A stretch of 64,000 nucleotides of DNA from JAJRXR01 sp041987545 (GTDB lineage: Bacteria; Planctomycetota; Phycisphaerae; Phycisphaerales; UBA1924), in the NCBI GenBank assembly GCA_041987545.1, contig JBHIWH010000001.1, forward strand, positions 1 to 64,000, written 5' to 3'. The notes under the pieces were generated by a model, which worked only from the letters and a program-made list of their open reading frames with translations, did not search any database and was not told the DNA's origin. Shown here piece after piece: positions 34,025 through 43,074 of the stretch. The position numbers were made by a program, and so were the translations under genes. Position 1 is the stretch's first letter, and every line of letters starts with the position of its first letter.

Positions 34025-35263
34025 ATGGACACCTGGGACGTGCTGATCGTGGGGGCGGGGCCGATCGGTCTGGAGCTGGCCGCGGCGCTCAAGGGGTGCG
34101 GGCGGTCGGTGCTGCATGTGGAGGCGGGCCCGGTCGGCTCGACGATCGGGTGGTGGGCGCCGGGGACGCGGTTCTTCTCGAGCCCGGAGCGGATCCAGAT
34201 CGCGGGCGTGCCCCTGGTGACGCCGACGCAGGACAAGGCGACGCGCGAGGAGTACCTGGCGTACCTGCGGCAGGTGGTCGGGGCGCGGGCGCTGGAGGTC
34301 GAGACGTACACGCGGGTGGTCGGGTTGGAGCGGGACGGGGACGGGTTCCTGGTTCGGCTGCGGCGGAGTCTGCACGGCGTGGGCGGGCCCTCGGAGTTCG
34401 AGCGTGCGAAGCGGGCGGAGGGCGGCGGGGCGGGGCTGTCCGCGGCGGACGTCCGCCCGGGCGAGCGCGAGGTCCGCGCCAGGAAGGTCGTGCTCGCGAT
34501 CGGGAACATGCACCAGCCGCGGCTGGTGAACACGCCGGGCGAGGACCTGGCGCACGTGAGCCACTACCTGCGCGACCCGCACGAGTACGCGGGGCGGCAC
34601 GTGCTGATCGTCGGCGGGAAGAACTCGGCGGTGGAGGCTGCGATCCGGCTCTACCGCGTGGGCGCCCAGGTGACCATGAGCTACCGGCGGGCGCGGCTCG
34701 ACCAGGACCGGGTGAAATACTGGCTGCTGCCCGAGATCGAGTGGCTGATCCGCAAGGGGCGGATCGGGTTCATCCACTGCACGGAGGTCGTCGAGATCGG
34801 CGCGCGGTCGGTCACGCTCGAGCGGATCGGGGGCGACGACGACGCGGCGTGCGGGATCGACGCGGCGGACCTGCACGATCGCCAGCTCGAGCGGGTCGAG
34901 GAGGACGACGGCTGGGGGGCGGCGCTCGAGGCGGCCGGGGGCGTGGAGCTGGCGCCGGGCCAGCGGGTCGAGGTCAGCCCGGACGTCGTGCTGCTGCTGA
35001 CCGGCTACGTGCAGGACCCGGGCCTGTTCGAGATGGCGGGGGTGGAGCTGGTGGGCGAGGAGCGGCGCCCGGTGCACGACACGGCGACGATGGAGACGAA
35101 CGTGCCGGGGCTGTACGTCGCGGGGACGGCGTGCGGGGGGAGCCAGCGGCGGACGCGGGTCTTCATCGAGACGAGCCACGTGCACGTGGAGCGGATCGTG
35201 GAGGCGATGACGGGCCGGCGGATCGAGATGATGCCGACGCCGATCGGGCTCGAGGAGTCGTAG
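34025..35263 (+). CDS. YpdA-like FAD/NAD(P)-dependent disulfide reductase
   Basis: A 412-residue flavoprotein. FAD motif VLIVGAGPIGLELAAAL at the N-terminus, second dinucleotide motif HVLIVGGKNSAVEAAIRLYRVG (about residues 195-216), and a C-terminal NVPGLYVAGTACGG then TRVFIETSHVHVERIV. This arrangement is that of the YpdA family, bacillithiol-disulfide reductases in Firmicutes that lack a CxxC redox pair, as here. Whether this organism makes bacillithiol cannot be told. Cytosolic. Stands alone between the sigma operon and a convergent surface-protein gene. Confidence 0.85.
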   Translation: MDTWDVLIVGAGPIGLELAAALKGCGRSVLHVEAGPVGSTIGWWAPGTRFFSSPERIQIAGVPLVTPTQDKATREEYLAYLRQVVGARALEVETYTRVVGLERDGDGFLVRLRRSLHGVGGPSEFERAKRAEGGGAGLSAADVRPGEREVRARKVVLAIGNMHQPRLVNTPGEDLAHVSHYLRDPHEYAGRHVLIVGGKNSAVEAAIRLYRVGAQVTMSYRRARLDQDRVKYWLLPEIEWLIRKGRIGFIHCTEVVEIGARSVTLERIGGDDDAACGIDAADLHDRQLERVEEDDGWGAALEAAGGVELAPGQRVEVSPDVVLLLTGYVQDPGLFEMAGVELVGEERRPVHDTATMETNVPGLYVAGTACGGSQRRTRVFIETSHVHVERIVEAMTGRRIEMMPTPIGLEES

Positions 35264-35303
35264 CAAGTCGGAAGATCGGGTCGTGCGCGTGAGCCGAGCG
35301 GCT

Positions 35304-36326
35304 TCATTCGTACGGGCAGCCCTCGCCGAACGCAACGATGTACTCGAAGACATCGGAAAAATCGAAGACACCCTCGGGCTCGGCAAGATCAGCCGCTGCG
35401 TTCATTTTTGCGAAGAGCGTGAGGTACTCGAGGACGTCGGAGAAATTGAGCACCGCGTATGGCTGGGCAAGATCGGCGGGACAGTAGAAGGAGCCGCTCC
35501 AGTCATTGCCGCCGGGGTCGGTCACGGTGAGATCTGTGATTGGGTTTCCATCAAGATCCTCGGCGCTGATAACCTCGCCGAGCGCGACAGTATGGTCCAT
35601 GCGTGCGTCCACGGTCACGGTGGACCCCCCCCACGCGAGTGCGCGCGCGTCTAGGTTCAGTTCGAGTCGGAGCACAACGGCGAATCCGTTGGGCACATCG
35701 AACTCGGCGACGAACTCCCCGGGCCCGTCACCGAGGAGGCTGTTGGCCTCGAACAAGAGGTCACCGGTGGCGTTGTTGTAAATGAAGGCCTGCCAGATCA
35801 CGAGACCTTGCCAGCCCTGCGTGGGTTCGTCGCCGGAACCCTCTATGAGGCTGGTCACACCGACGTGTATCCGACGACGAACTCGAATCGTGTCGCCCTG
35901 GTTTAGTTGGGATGAGGCATGATCATGAGATACCGTGAACGCAGCTCGCGCGATAACGCGGGCATTGTAACCACCTATTCCTTCGCATCCAAACTGATCG
36001 GTTCCGAACAGATCAATGCAGGCCGTGCCTCTGAGTCCAGATGCATGTCCGAAGGAAGTCCCAAACGACGTGTATCCGAGTCCATTGTTGTTGCACATCG
36101 CGGCGCCTTCGCATACCGCGGGATCCCCTGTCGCGCTGAATGATGCGCAGTTGTCGTCGTCGTTGCAGTCGTTGCACCCCGAACCCTGGCAACAGCCGTC
36201 TCCTTGGATCCAATCCTGTGGTCCGATGGTGAGCCAGGCCTGGGAGTCAAACACGAGGGAATCCAGGTCTTGGCACTGGGCCAAGCTGGTCGCGACGCAC
36301 ACTGCGGCGATGGAATGTCTGAGCAT
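35304..36326 (-). CDS. Secreted protein with tandem GC-type dockerin, lower GC
   Basis: A 340-residue exported protein. ATG 36326 with AGGAG six bases upstream; signal peptide about 1-18. Cys-rich early region (CCQGSGCNDCNDDDNC, residues about 45-60), a beta-rich middle, then a C-terminal tandem GC-type dockerin: LAQPYAVLNFSDVLEYLTLF and LAEPEGVFDFSDVFEYIVAF, ending GEGCPYE. No enzymatic motif. GC content is clearly lower than in adjoining genes and less biased at third positions, suggesting recent arrival or relaxed selection, though the dockerin tail is lineage-typical. Confidence 0.82.
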   Translation of the reverse strand: MLRHSIAAVCVATSLAQCQDLDSLVFDSQAWLTIGPQDWIQGDGCCQGSGCNDCNDDDNCASFSATGDPAVCEGAAMCNNNGLGYTSFGTSFGHASGLRGTACIDLFGTDQFGCEGIGGYNARVIARAAFTVSHDHASSQLNQGDTIRVRRRIHVGVTSLIEGSGDEPTQGWQGLVIWQAFIYNNATGDLLFEANSLLGDGPGEFVAEFDVPNGFAVVLRLELNLDARALAWGGSTVTVDARMDHTVALGEVISAEDLDGNPITDLTVTDPGGNDWSGSFYCPADLAQPYAVLNFSDVLEYLTLFAKMNAAADLAEPEGVFDFSDVFEYIVAFGEGCPYE

Positions 36327-36470
36327 TTAGATTCTCCTGCTATGCAGCATACAGAGCCACTCTTGCTTGGTACAAGAGTGCAGGGGATTCTCGCTAGTGT
36401 GAGCAAACTGCGTCTCCGATCGTGGGACTTTGTCCGTACGGGGAAGCGAAGGTGTACTCCCGACAGCCGC

Positions 36471-38690
36471 TTATGGCGCCTCGCGGGGGGCGGCGAAGAG
36501 CATGAGCGCGCCGAAGGTCCCGAGTGCCTCGGGCGAGTCGGTCGCGTCGTCGTCGCGGGGGTGGAGCTGGGTGTACGACCCGTCGGGCTCGAGCGACCAG
36601 GCGGAGCGGCGGTCGCGGAGCATGACGTCCATCGCGTCCCACAGCCGGCGCTTGGCGTCGGGGTCGTCGACTGGGCAGGCGGCCTCGACGCGGTTGTTCA
36701 GGTTGCGGTACATCCAGTCGCCGGAGGAGATGTAGAACGTCCCGTCGGCGGGGTCGTCGGCGCCGGCTTGGAAGTAGAAGATGCGGGAGTGCTCGAGGAA
36801 GCGTCCGATGATGGAGCGGACGCGGATGTTGTCCGACAAGCCCGGGACGCCCGGTCGGAGCGAGCAGAACCCGCGGACGATCAGGTCGATCTTCACGCCC
36901 GCCTGGCTGGCGGCGTAGAGGCGCTCGGTGATCTTCCGGTCCTCCAGCGAGTTCATCTTCGCGACGATGCGGGCCGGGCGCCCGGCCCTGGCGGCCTCGA
37001 TCTCGGCGTCGATCAGCGCGTTGTACTGGTCGCGCATCCGCTCGGGGGCGACGAGCAGGCGGGTGTAGTCCTGGTGGGCGGCGTGCCCGGTCAGGGTGTT
37101 GAAGAGGACGAGGACGTCGGACGTGATCTCCGGGTCGCAGGTGAGGATGCCCAGGTCGGTGTAGAGCTGGGCGGTGTGGGAGTGGTAGTTGCCGGTGCCG
37201 ATGTGCGCGTATGTGCGGACGCCCCAGGAGCCGTCGTCCTGCTGCTCGCGTCGAACGACGAGGGAGCATTTGCAGTGGGTCTTGAGTCCGACGACGCCGT
37301 AGGCGACGTGGACGCCGGCCTTCTCGAGGGCGCGGGCGAAGCGGACATTCTTCTCTTCGTCGAAGCGGGCGCGGAGTTCGACGAGGCAGGCGACCTGCTT
37401 GCCGTCCTCGGCGGCCTCGATGAGCGACTCGACGAACGGCGAGTCGCGGCTCGTGCGGTAGATGGTCTGCTTGATCGCCAGGACGTGTGGGTCCTCGGCG
37501 GCCTCGTCGATGAAGCGCTCGACCGAGTGGCGGAACGAGTCGTAGGGGTGGTGCAGGAGGATGTCGTGCTCGCGGATCTTGGCGAAGATGTCCGGCTGCG
37601 GCTCCGACGGGGGCGCGGCCAGGGGCGCGGGCACGACCGGCGTCCAGGGCGGGTCCTGCAGGTGCTCGAGGGGGAGGGCGGCGACCTCGAACAGGTCGGC
37701 GAACGCGAGCGGGCCCGGGCGCTCGTAGACGTCCGACTCGTCGAGTTCGAGCTCCTCGAGGACGAAGCGGAGGATCTCGGGCGAGGGGTTGGGGCCGACC
37801 TGGATGCGGACGGCGGCGGCGAAGCGGCGCGAGCGGAGCTCGAGCTCGACCTGCTCGAGCAGGTCGTCGGCGTCCTCTTCCTCTTCCTCGAGTTCGAGCG
37901 AGGCGCTGCGGGTCAATCGGAAGGGCATGACGTCCACGACGCGCATGCCCGGGAAGAGGGCGGCGAGGTTGTGGCGGACGAGGTCGTCGAGGGCGATGAG
38001 GCGGACGGGGGGGTCGTCGCCGAGCGTGGCGCCCGGGTTGTCGGCGCGGACGAACTGGGGCAGGACGTCCGGGATCTTGACGCGGGCGAACTTGAGCTCG
38101 CGCGAGCCGGGCGCGTCGAGCAGCACGCCCAGGTTCTCAGACAAGTTCGAGATGAACGGGAAGCGGTGCCCGGGGTCCACGGCCAGGGGAGTCAGGATCG
38201 GGAAGACGGAGGCGGCGAACCAGTCATCGACGCGGGCCCGCTCGTGCTTGTCCAGCTGGTCGTGGTTCAGGACGTGGATGCCCGCGTCGGCCAGCTCGGG
38301 GCGGAGCCGGGTCTGCCACGCGTCGGCCTGCAGCCTGACCTGGTCGAGGATGACTCGGCGGACGGCGGTGAGGACCTGGCGGGGGGGCAGCTCGCCCGGC
38401 GCCATGGGGCCTCGGCCCGAGGCGATGCGGCGCTTGAGCAGGCCGACACGCTTCATGAAGAACTCGTCGAGGTTGCTCGCGAAGATGGCGAGGAACTTGA
38501 CGCGTTCGAGCAGCGGGACGCGGTCGTCGGTGCACTGGGCGAGCACGCGGTGGTTGAACTCGAGCCAGGAGAGGTCGCGGTTGAAGTAGCGGGCCTCGGC
38601 CGACGGGGCGCCGGGCAGGGACTCGGACGAGGCGGAGGCGGCGTCGTCGGCGGCTCGCTTGGACTTGCGCTTGTCCTTCTGCTTGCTCAC
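36471..38690 (-). CDS. ppk1: Polyphosphate kinase 1
   Basis: A 739-residue PPK1, which polymerises the terminal phosphate of ATP into polyphosphate. Start GTG 38690 overlaps the stop of the upstream QueD-like gene as GTGA. N-terminal domain begins YFNRDLSWLEFNHRVLAQC after a Lys/Ser-rich leader; core blocks: FASNLDEFFMKRVG, LLHHPYDSF, KQTIYRTSRDSPFVESLIEAAEDGKQVACLVELRARFDEE and YAHIGTGNYH, whose first His (496) matches the autophosphorylated His of the family. C-terminal phospholipase-D-like half is complete (RGFCSLRPG, GRFLEHSRIFYF). Cytosolic or membrane-associated stress and energy store. Confidence 0.96.
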   Translation of the reverse strand: MSKQKDKRKSKRAADDAASASSESLPGAPSAEARYFNRDLSWLEFNHRVLAQCTDDRVPLLERVKFLAIFASNLDEFFMKRVGLLKRRIASGRGPMAPGELPPRQVLTAVRRVILDQVRLQADAWQTRLRPELADAGIHVLNHDQLDKHERARVDDWFAASVFPILTPLAVDPGHRFPFISNLSENLGVLLDAPGSRELKFARVKIPDVLPQFVRADNPGATLGDDPPVRLIALDDLVRHNLAALFPGMRVVDVMPFRLTRSASLELEEEEEDADDLLEQVELELRSRRFAAAVRIQVGPNPSPEILRFVLEELELDESDVYERPGPLAFADLFEVAALPLEHLQDPPWTPVVPAPLAAPPSEPQPDIFAKIREHDILLHHPYDSFRHSVERFIDEAAEDPHVLAIKQTIYRTSRDSPFVESLIEAAEDGKQVACLVELRARFDEEKNVRFARALEKAGVHVAYGVVGLKTHCKCSLVVRREQQDDGSWGVRTYAHIGTGNYHSHTAQLYTDLGILTCDPEITSDVLVLFNTLTGHAAHQDYTRLLVAPERMRDQYNALIDAEIEAARAGRPARIVAKMNSLEDRKITERLYAASQAGVKIDLIVRGFCSLRPGVPGLSDNIRVRSIIGRFLEHSRIFYFQAGADDPADGTFYISSGDWMYRNLNNRVEAACPVDDPDAKRRLWDAMDVMLRDRRSAWSLEPDGSYTQLHPRDDDATDSPEALGTFGALMLFAAPREAP

Positions 38691-39082
38691 GCGGGGCCGC
38701 CGTTCTCGGGGCGGGTGTAGGTCGCCCGGCAGCGGGGGGCCTCGGTAATGGTCACGGAGACGACGCGCGCGTGGGGCGCCAGGGCCGGGTCGAGGCGCTC
38801 GGCCAGCGCGTCGGCGATGTGCTTGGCGACGAGCTCGGCGGTAGGGTTGACGCGGTCGAAGGGGGGCGAATCGTTGAGGTTCGCGTTGTGGAAGGGGTCG
38901 CAGGTCTCGCGGAGGGCGAGCTCGACGGTGTGGAAGTCGGCGAGCAGGCCGTCGTCGTCGAGGGTGGGGCCGGCGATGGTGAGGGTGACGCGCCAGTTGT
39001 GGCCGTGGATTGGCTCGCGGGCGCCGGCGATGGAGAGGGCGTGGGCGGCGGCGAACTCGTGCTCCACGCGGATCTCGTACAT
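38687..39082 (-). CDS. QueD/PTPS-like pterin synthase family protein lacking the catalytic Cys
   Basis: A 131-residue protein starting at ATG 39082. Zinc-ligand His are H14, H26 and H28 (FAAAHAL and IHGHNW), and the end EAPRCRATY supplies the pterin-binding Glu. In QueD the residues just before HGH include a nucleophilic Cys; here the stretch is SIAGAREPIHGH with no Cys, so the classic carboxytetrahydropterin reaction is doubtful. It could be a variant pterin synthase. It overlaps polyphosphate kinase by 4 bases. Upstream of its start lies a REP-like palindrome. Confidence 0.85.
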   Translation of the reverse strand: MYEIRVEHEFAAAHALSIAGAREPIHGHNWRVTLTIAGPTLDDDGLLADFHTVELALRETCDPFHNANLNDSPPFDRVNPTAELVAKHIADALAERLDPALAPHARVVSVTITEAPRCRATYTRPENGGPA

Positions 39083-39194
39083 GGGAGTGGAGTGTAGGGA
39101 GGGGTAGAGTTGGGTCGGGCCCGCGGGCGGATCGGCCGATGAAGGGTGGGTGAAGACGAGGAGGACGGGGAGAGGAGCGGAGCCCTCACCCCGG

Positions 39195-39221
39195 CCCTCT
39201 CCCGCGGGGCGCGGGAGAGGG
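39195..39221. repeat. REP-like palindrome
   Basis: CCCTCTCCCGC and GCGGGAGAGGG form a perfect 11-base stem around the loop GGGGC, preceded by CCCTCACCCCGG. This kind of intergenic element is scattered in many GC-rich genomes. It lies between divergent genes and may also form an RNA hairpin. Confidence 0.8.
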
Positions 39222-39242
39222 GGGCGGAGGCAGGAGGTTCGG

Positions 39243-40766
39243 ATGGGCGAGGCGCCGTTGATCTTGGGGGTGAGCGGGCTGCGGGGGATCGTGGGCGAGT
39301 CGCTGACGCCGGAGGTGGCGGCGCGGTATGCGGGGGCGTTCGGGGCGTGGCTGATCGAGCGCAGGGGATCCTCCGCGAGCGTGTTCATCGGGCGGGACGG
39401 TCGTTTGGGTGGGCAGACGATCTATCACGCGGCGATCGGAGGGCTGCTCGGCGCCGGGTGTGAGGTGGTTGAGTTGGATGTGGTGACGACGCCGACAGTC
39501 GGATACATGGTCGAGTCGGAGAGCGCAGATGGCGGGATGATCGTCACAGCGAGTCACAATCCGCAGGAGTGGAACGGGCTCAAGTGCCTCGTGCGGGATG
39601 ATGGCTTGCTACCGATGCATTTGGTCGACGACGATGGCGACTCGGCGATTGATGTCGCGCGGGCTCCAACGGCGGTTGAGGCGGCGGAGATCATCGGACT
39701 GTTCCACCGGGGACCAGAGTGTCGTTCGAATCCCGCGTACAAGCCGATCAAGAACAAGCGAGATGCTGCGGGCGAGCACTGGTTGCATGTCTACCTGTTG
39801 CAGTGGCACGTGCTCGACGAGGCAAGCCAACAGCAGGAGAAGCTCGGGTACAGGTGCGTTGTCGATGCGGTGAACTCATCAGGTTCCACGATCTCCGTTC
39901 CATTCTTGGACTACCTAGGCAATGTGATTCAGATCAACTGCGTCGGGACCGGCGTGTTCCCGCACACGCCGGAGCCCACGAAGGAAAACCTGTCCGGCGA
40001 GGGCGGGCTGTGCGACGCCGTGCCCGGCTTGAAGGCGGACGTGGGGTTCGCGCAGGACCCGGACGCGGACCGGCTGGCGATCGTGGACGAGAATGGCGGG
40101 TACATCGGCGAGGAGTACACGCTGGTGCTGGCGGCGCTGGCGCTGCTGGAGGCTCGCAGCGAGGGCGAGGGCGGGGGGGAGCCCGTGATCGTGACGAATC
40201 TGTCCACGTCGCGGATGATCGACGACGTCTCGGCCAGGTACGGGGCGCGGGTGGAGCGGACGGCGGTGGGTGAGGCGAACGTGGTTGAGCGGATGATGGC
40301 GCTCAGGGCCGCGGGGGAGGACGTGGTGCTCGGGGGCGAGGGCAACGGCGGGGTGATCTGGCCCGAGGTGGTGTACGTCCGGGACTCGCTGAGCGCGATG
40401 GCGCTGACGCTGGCGCTGATGGCGCGGACGGGCAAGACGGTCTCGGAGCTGGTCGAGTGGGTGGACTCGATGGCCGGGGAAGGGACGGGTGGGGGCGGGT
40501 ACGCGATCGTCAAGAAGAAGGTGGACATCCCGAGCAAGGACGCGGCGAGGCCGGCGGTGGAGAAGGTCGTCGCGGCCTACTCGGGGGCGGCGGACGCGGC
40601 GGTGGACACGCAGGACGGGGTGCGGGTGGACTGGGCGGGTCGGCGGGCGTGGGTGCACGTGCGGGCGAGCAACACGGAGCCGATCATGCGGCTGATCGCC
40701 GAGGCGCCGACGGCCGAGGAGGCCGAGCGGATCCTGAGCGCCATCGAGGGCGTGATCGCGGGCTGA
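39243..40766 (+). CDS. Phosphohexomutase (phosphoglucomutase/phosphomannomutase family)
   Basis: A 507-residue enzyme. ATG 39243 has GGAGG nine bases upstream. Family motifs: GVSGLRGIVGESLTPE, the phosphoserine loop VTASHNPQEWNGLK, the metal loop DPDADRLAIVD, the sugar loop GGEGNGGVI, and the phosphate loop RASNTEPIMRLI. It moves phosphate between C1 and C6 of hexose or aminohexose for cell-wall and polysaccharide precursors; exact substrate unclear. Codons from about 39420 to 39960 are much less GC-rich than those at either end, suggesting a recombined interior. Its stop directly abuts the convergent FG-GAP gene. Confidence 0.9.
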   Translation: MGEAPLILGVSGLRGIVGESLTPEVAARYAGAFGAWLIERRGSSASVFIGRDGRLGGQTIYHAAIGGLLGAGCEVVELDVVTTPTVGYMVESESADGGMIVTASHNPQEWNGLKCLVRDDGLLPMHLVDDDGDSAIDVARAPTAVEAAEIIGLFHRGPECRSNPAYKPIKNKRDAAGEHWLHVYLLQWHVLDEASQQQEKLGYRCVVDAVNSSGSTISVPFLDYLGNVIQINCVGTGVFPHTPEPTKENLSGEGGLCDAVPGLKADVGFAQDPDADRLAIVDENGGYIGEEYTLVLAALALLEARSEGEGGGEPVIVTNLSTSRMIDDVSARYGARVERTAVGEANVVERMMALRAAGEDVVLGGEGNGGVIWPEVVYVRDSLSAMALTLALMARTGKTVSELVEWVDSMAGEGTGGGGYAIVKKKVDIPSKDAARPAVEKVVAAYSGAADAAVDTQDGVRVDWAGRRAWVHVRASNTEPIMRLIAEAPTAEEAERILSAIEGVIAG

Positions 40767-42395
40767 TTACTCGTCGGCGGGCTCGAGCGGGGGAAGCACG
40801 GTCAGCGTCTGATTCGTGGGGACGTCCACCAGACGTGTGAGCGAGCCGTCGTGCCACTCGACCTCGAGCGTGACGGTCTGGGCGGTGGCGAGCCCGAAGT
40901 GGACCGAGTGCTCGGAGTTGCAGAGAAAATGCCCGGCGACATCGACGTAGCGGTGCTGAGTCAGCGAAGGGGTGACGGCGCGGACACGCGCGCCGATGCC
41001 ATGGGGCGCAAGGTCCGGGCGGGCCGAGGTGTCGATGAAGACACGGAGCCAGTTGGATCCGGCGCGGCGCAGGTCGTTTCGGAAGAGCGTGAGCCTGGAG
41101 CCGCGTGAGATGATGATGATGTCCTGATCGCCGTCGTTGTCGTAGTCGAGGCGGGCGAGACCCCGGCCTTCTGCGGTGTGGTGGAGGCCCATGGCGGCGG
41201 CGGCCTCGGTAAAGTTGGCGGCGCCGTCGTTGAGGAAGACCTTGGAGGGATCGGCGACGAACCCGGGGTCGGGCCAGCCGTTGGTCTGGGCGATGTCGAG
41301 GTCGGCGTCGTGGTCGAGATCGACGGCGACGACGCCCCAGCCCCAGCCACCGTCGTCGGCCCCGGCCGCGGCGGCTCGCTCGAGGAACGTGTGGGCGCCG
41401 AGGTTCATGTAGAGCTTGTTGCCGCTGGAGAGCACGAGGTTGGCGGTGTCGTAGATGGATGTCACGTACCAGTCGAGGCGCCCGTCGTTGTCGAAATCGC
41501 CCTGCGTGTTGCCCATGCCCCACTGGTCGAGCCCGACGCCGGCGGCGGCGGTCTGCTCGGAGAACGTGCCGTCGGCGTTGTTCACGAAGTACTTGGAGGT
41601 GGAGTAATCGGAGACCCAGAGGAGTTCGGGGCGCCAGTCGCCGTCGGTATCGACGAACGAGGGGGAGAAGCCGCGGGTGTTGAGCATGTCGGCGGGGAGC
41701 ATGGCGGTGACGTCGGTGAAGACGGGGATGCCGTCGGGGCCGTTCCCGTCGTTGCGGAAAAGGGCGTTGCCGGCGACGGGGCGGTACCAGCCGGCGACCG
41801 CGAGGTCGAGGTCGCCGTCGAGGTCGTAGTCGCCGGCGGCGGCGCTGAAGCCGTCGGGGAGAGATCGGCCCGTGAGGTTGACGCCGGCGGCGGCGGCGAC
41901 GTTGGAGAACGAGTACTGGCCCGTGTGGTCCGGCCCGTTGTTGATGTAGAGGCGATGGGCGCCGACCTGCCCGGGGGAGCCGGGGGCGCCGAGGCTGGTG
42001 ACGTAGACGTCGAGGAATCCATCGTTGTTGAAGTCGGCGGCGACGGCTCCGACGCCGATGTGCGCGTCGGCGATGTCCCAGGCCGGGGCCTGATCGGAGA
42101 ACGTGCCGTCCGCGTTGTTGATGAACAGGCGGTCCGGCGCGCCGCCGCCGGCGAGGAAGAGGAAGTCCTGCCAGCCGTCGTTGTCAAAGTCTCCGACAGC
42201 GCCGCCGCCGAGGAAGGGCCAGGCGATCGGAGGGGGGTCGGGCGCCGCATGCCAGACGCCCAGGCCCGCCGCGATGCTGACATCCGTAAAGACCGGGAGG
42301 GCGGTCCGGGCGGCGGGCGCCGCCGCGGGACCCGCCGCGGGCTGGAGCGAGACGACGACGAGGGCGGACGGCACGACGAGAGCGAGCGGCGCCAT
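40767..42395 (-). CDS. Secreted FG-GAP/VCBS repeat protein with ASPIC/UnbV (CRTAC1-like) domain
   Basis: A 542-residue exported protein. ATG 42395 with GGAGA nine bases upstream; signal peptide about 1-25. At least six FG-GAP-like calcium loops are visible (GDFDNDGWQDF, ADFNNDGFLDV, GDYDLDGDLDL, VDTDGDWRPEL, GDFDNDGRLDW, LDYDNDGDQDI), forming a beta-propeller. The C-terminus (GIGARVRAV, HYVDVAG, HFGLATAQTVTLEVEWHDG) is the ASPIC/UnbV module. Role probably in surface binding; no enzymatic residues seen. TAA begins one base after the stop of the mutase gene. Confidence 0.9.
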   Translation of the reverse strand: MAPLALVVPSALVVVSLQPAAGPAAAPAARTALPVFTDVSIAAGLGVWHAAPDPPPIAWPFLGGGAVGDFDNDGWQDFLFLAGGGAPDRLFINNADGTFSDQAPAWDIADAHIGVGAVAADFNNDGFLDVYVTSLGAPGSPGQVGAHRLYINNGPDHTGQYSFSNVAAAAGVNLTGRSLPDGFSAAAGDYDLDGDLDLAVAGWYRPVAGNALFRNDGNGPDGIPVFTDVTAMLPADMLNTRGFSPSFVDTDGDWRPELLWVSDYSTSKYFVNNADGTFSEQTAAAGVGLDQWGMGNTQGDFDNDGRLDWYVTSIYDTANLVLSSGNKLYMNLGAHTFLERAAAAGADDGGWGWGVVAVDLDHDADLDIAQTNGWPDPGFVADPSKVFLNDGAANFTEAAAAMGLHHTAEGRGLARLDYDNDGDQDIIIISRGSRLTLFRNDLRRAGSNWLRVFIDTSARPDLAPHGIGARVRAVTPSLTQHRYVDVAGHFLCNSEHSVHFGLATAQTVTLEVEWHDGSLTRLVDVPTNQTLTVLPPLEPADE

Positions 42396-42559
42396 TTCGA
42401 TTGTCTCCGGGCACGGCGCCGGGCCCACTCCCCGGGGGCGGCGTCGACCCGTCCAGCATACCTGGCGGCGTGGCCTGCCCCGCTTCGAAAATGGCCGGTG
42501 TCGTGCGATGTCGGCTGCGGGGACGGGCCGGGTGCGTGGCGGGGGGATAAAGTGCTTCG

Positions 42560-42826
42560 ATGGACAGACTTCTAGATATCCGGGCGGGGCAGCGGGTCAG
42601 GATCACCCAGCAGGTGCCCCGGCAGAGCGGGTCGATGGCGACCGAGGTCGAGGGGGTCGTGCTGCGGGTGGGGCAGCAGAAGACCGGGTCGTGGTTCGCG
42701 CACAGCAAGGACAAGAAGCTGTGGATCGACCGGGTCGAGCTGCGGAAGGACGACGGGGAGCTGGCGTACGTGAACCTGGACCAGTACTCGCGGGTGGACG
42801 TGCTGGAGGACGCCGGGGCGGCGTAG
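42560..42826 (+). CDS. Small conserved-looking hypothetical protein
   Basis: An 88-residue protein (MDRLLDIRAGQRVRITQQV) rich in beta-strand patterns (VEGVVLRVGQQKTGSWFA, KKLWIDRVELRKDDGE). No signal peptide or membrane helix. It looks like a small barrel of the SH3 kind that might bind nucleic acid or protein, but I do not recognise the family. It sits just before the phage head-gene module and is closed off from it by a strong terminator, so it is probably not part of it. Confidence 0.7.
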   Translation: MDRLLDIRAGQRVRITQQVPRQSGSMATEVEGVVLRVGQQKTGSWFAHSKDKKLWIDRVELRKDDGELAYVNLDQYSRVDVLEDAGAA

Positions 42827-42871
42827 CGGGGGCGCGCTTCGTGCGCGCGGCATGACAGGCGGGCGTGGGTG

Positions 42872-42899
42872 ATCTCGGCGTAGGCCGAGATTTTTTTAT
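42872..42899 (+). terminator. Strong intrinsic terminator before the capsid module
   Basis: Perfect 8-base stem ATCTCGGC/GCCGAGAT with loop GTAG followed by seven T and ATT. It isolates the downstream module from upstream transcription. Confidence 0.92.
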
Positions 42900-43074
42900 T
42901 GGGTGTGGCCGGGGGGTCTTGCGCGCGGTGTGTGCGGCGTTGGTGGCGCCGTTGTGCGCGCGAGGGTGACCGTCGGGGTGAGGGGTGAGGGCCGCGGGTG
43001 TTCGCGGCGGGACGAGAGCAGTTGGAGGCGCCGGGGCCACCAGGGACCGGCGCGGGTGAGTGGAGGGGGAGCCC

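Noticed and set aside
36204..38720. Plus-strand frame of 838 codons opposite polyphosphate kinase
   Set aside because: Composition is the mirror of ppk1, with no ribosome site or domain.
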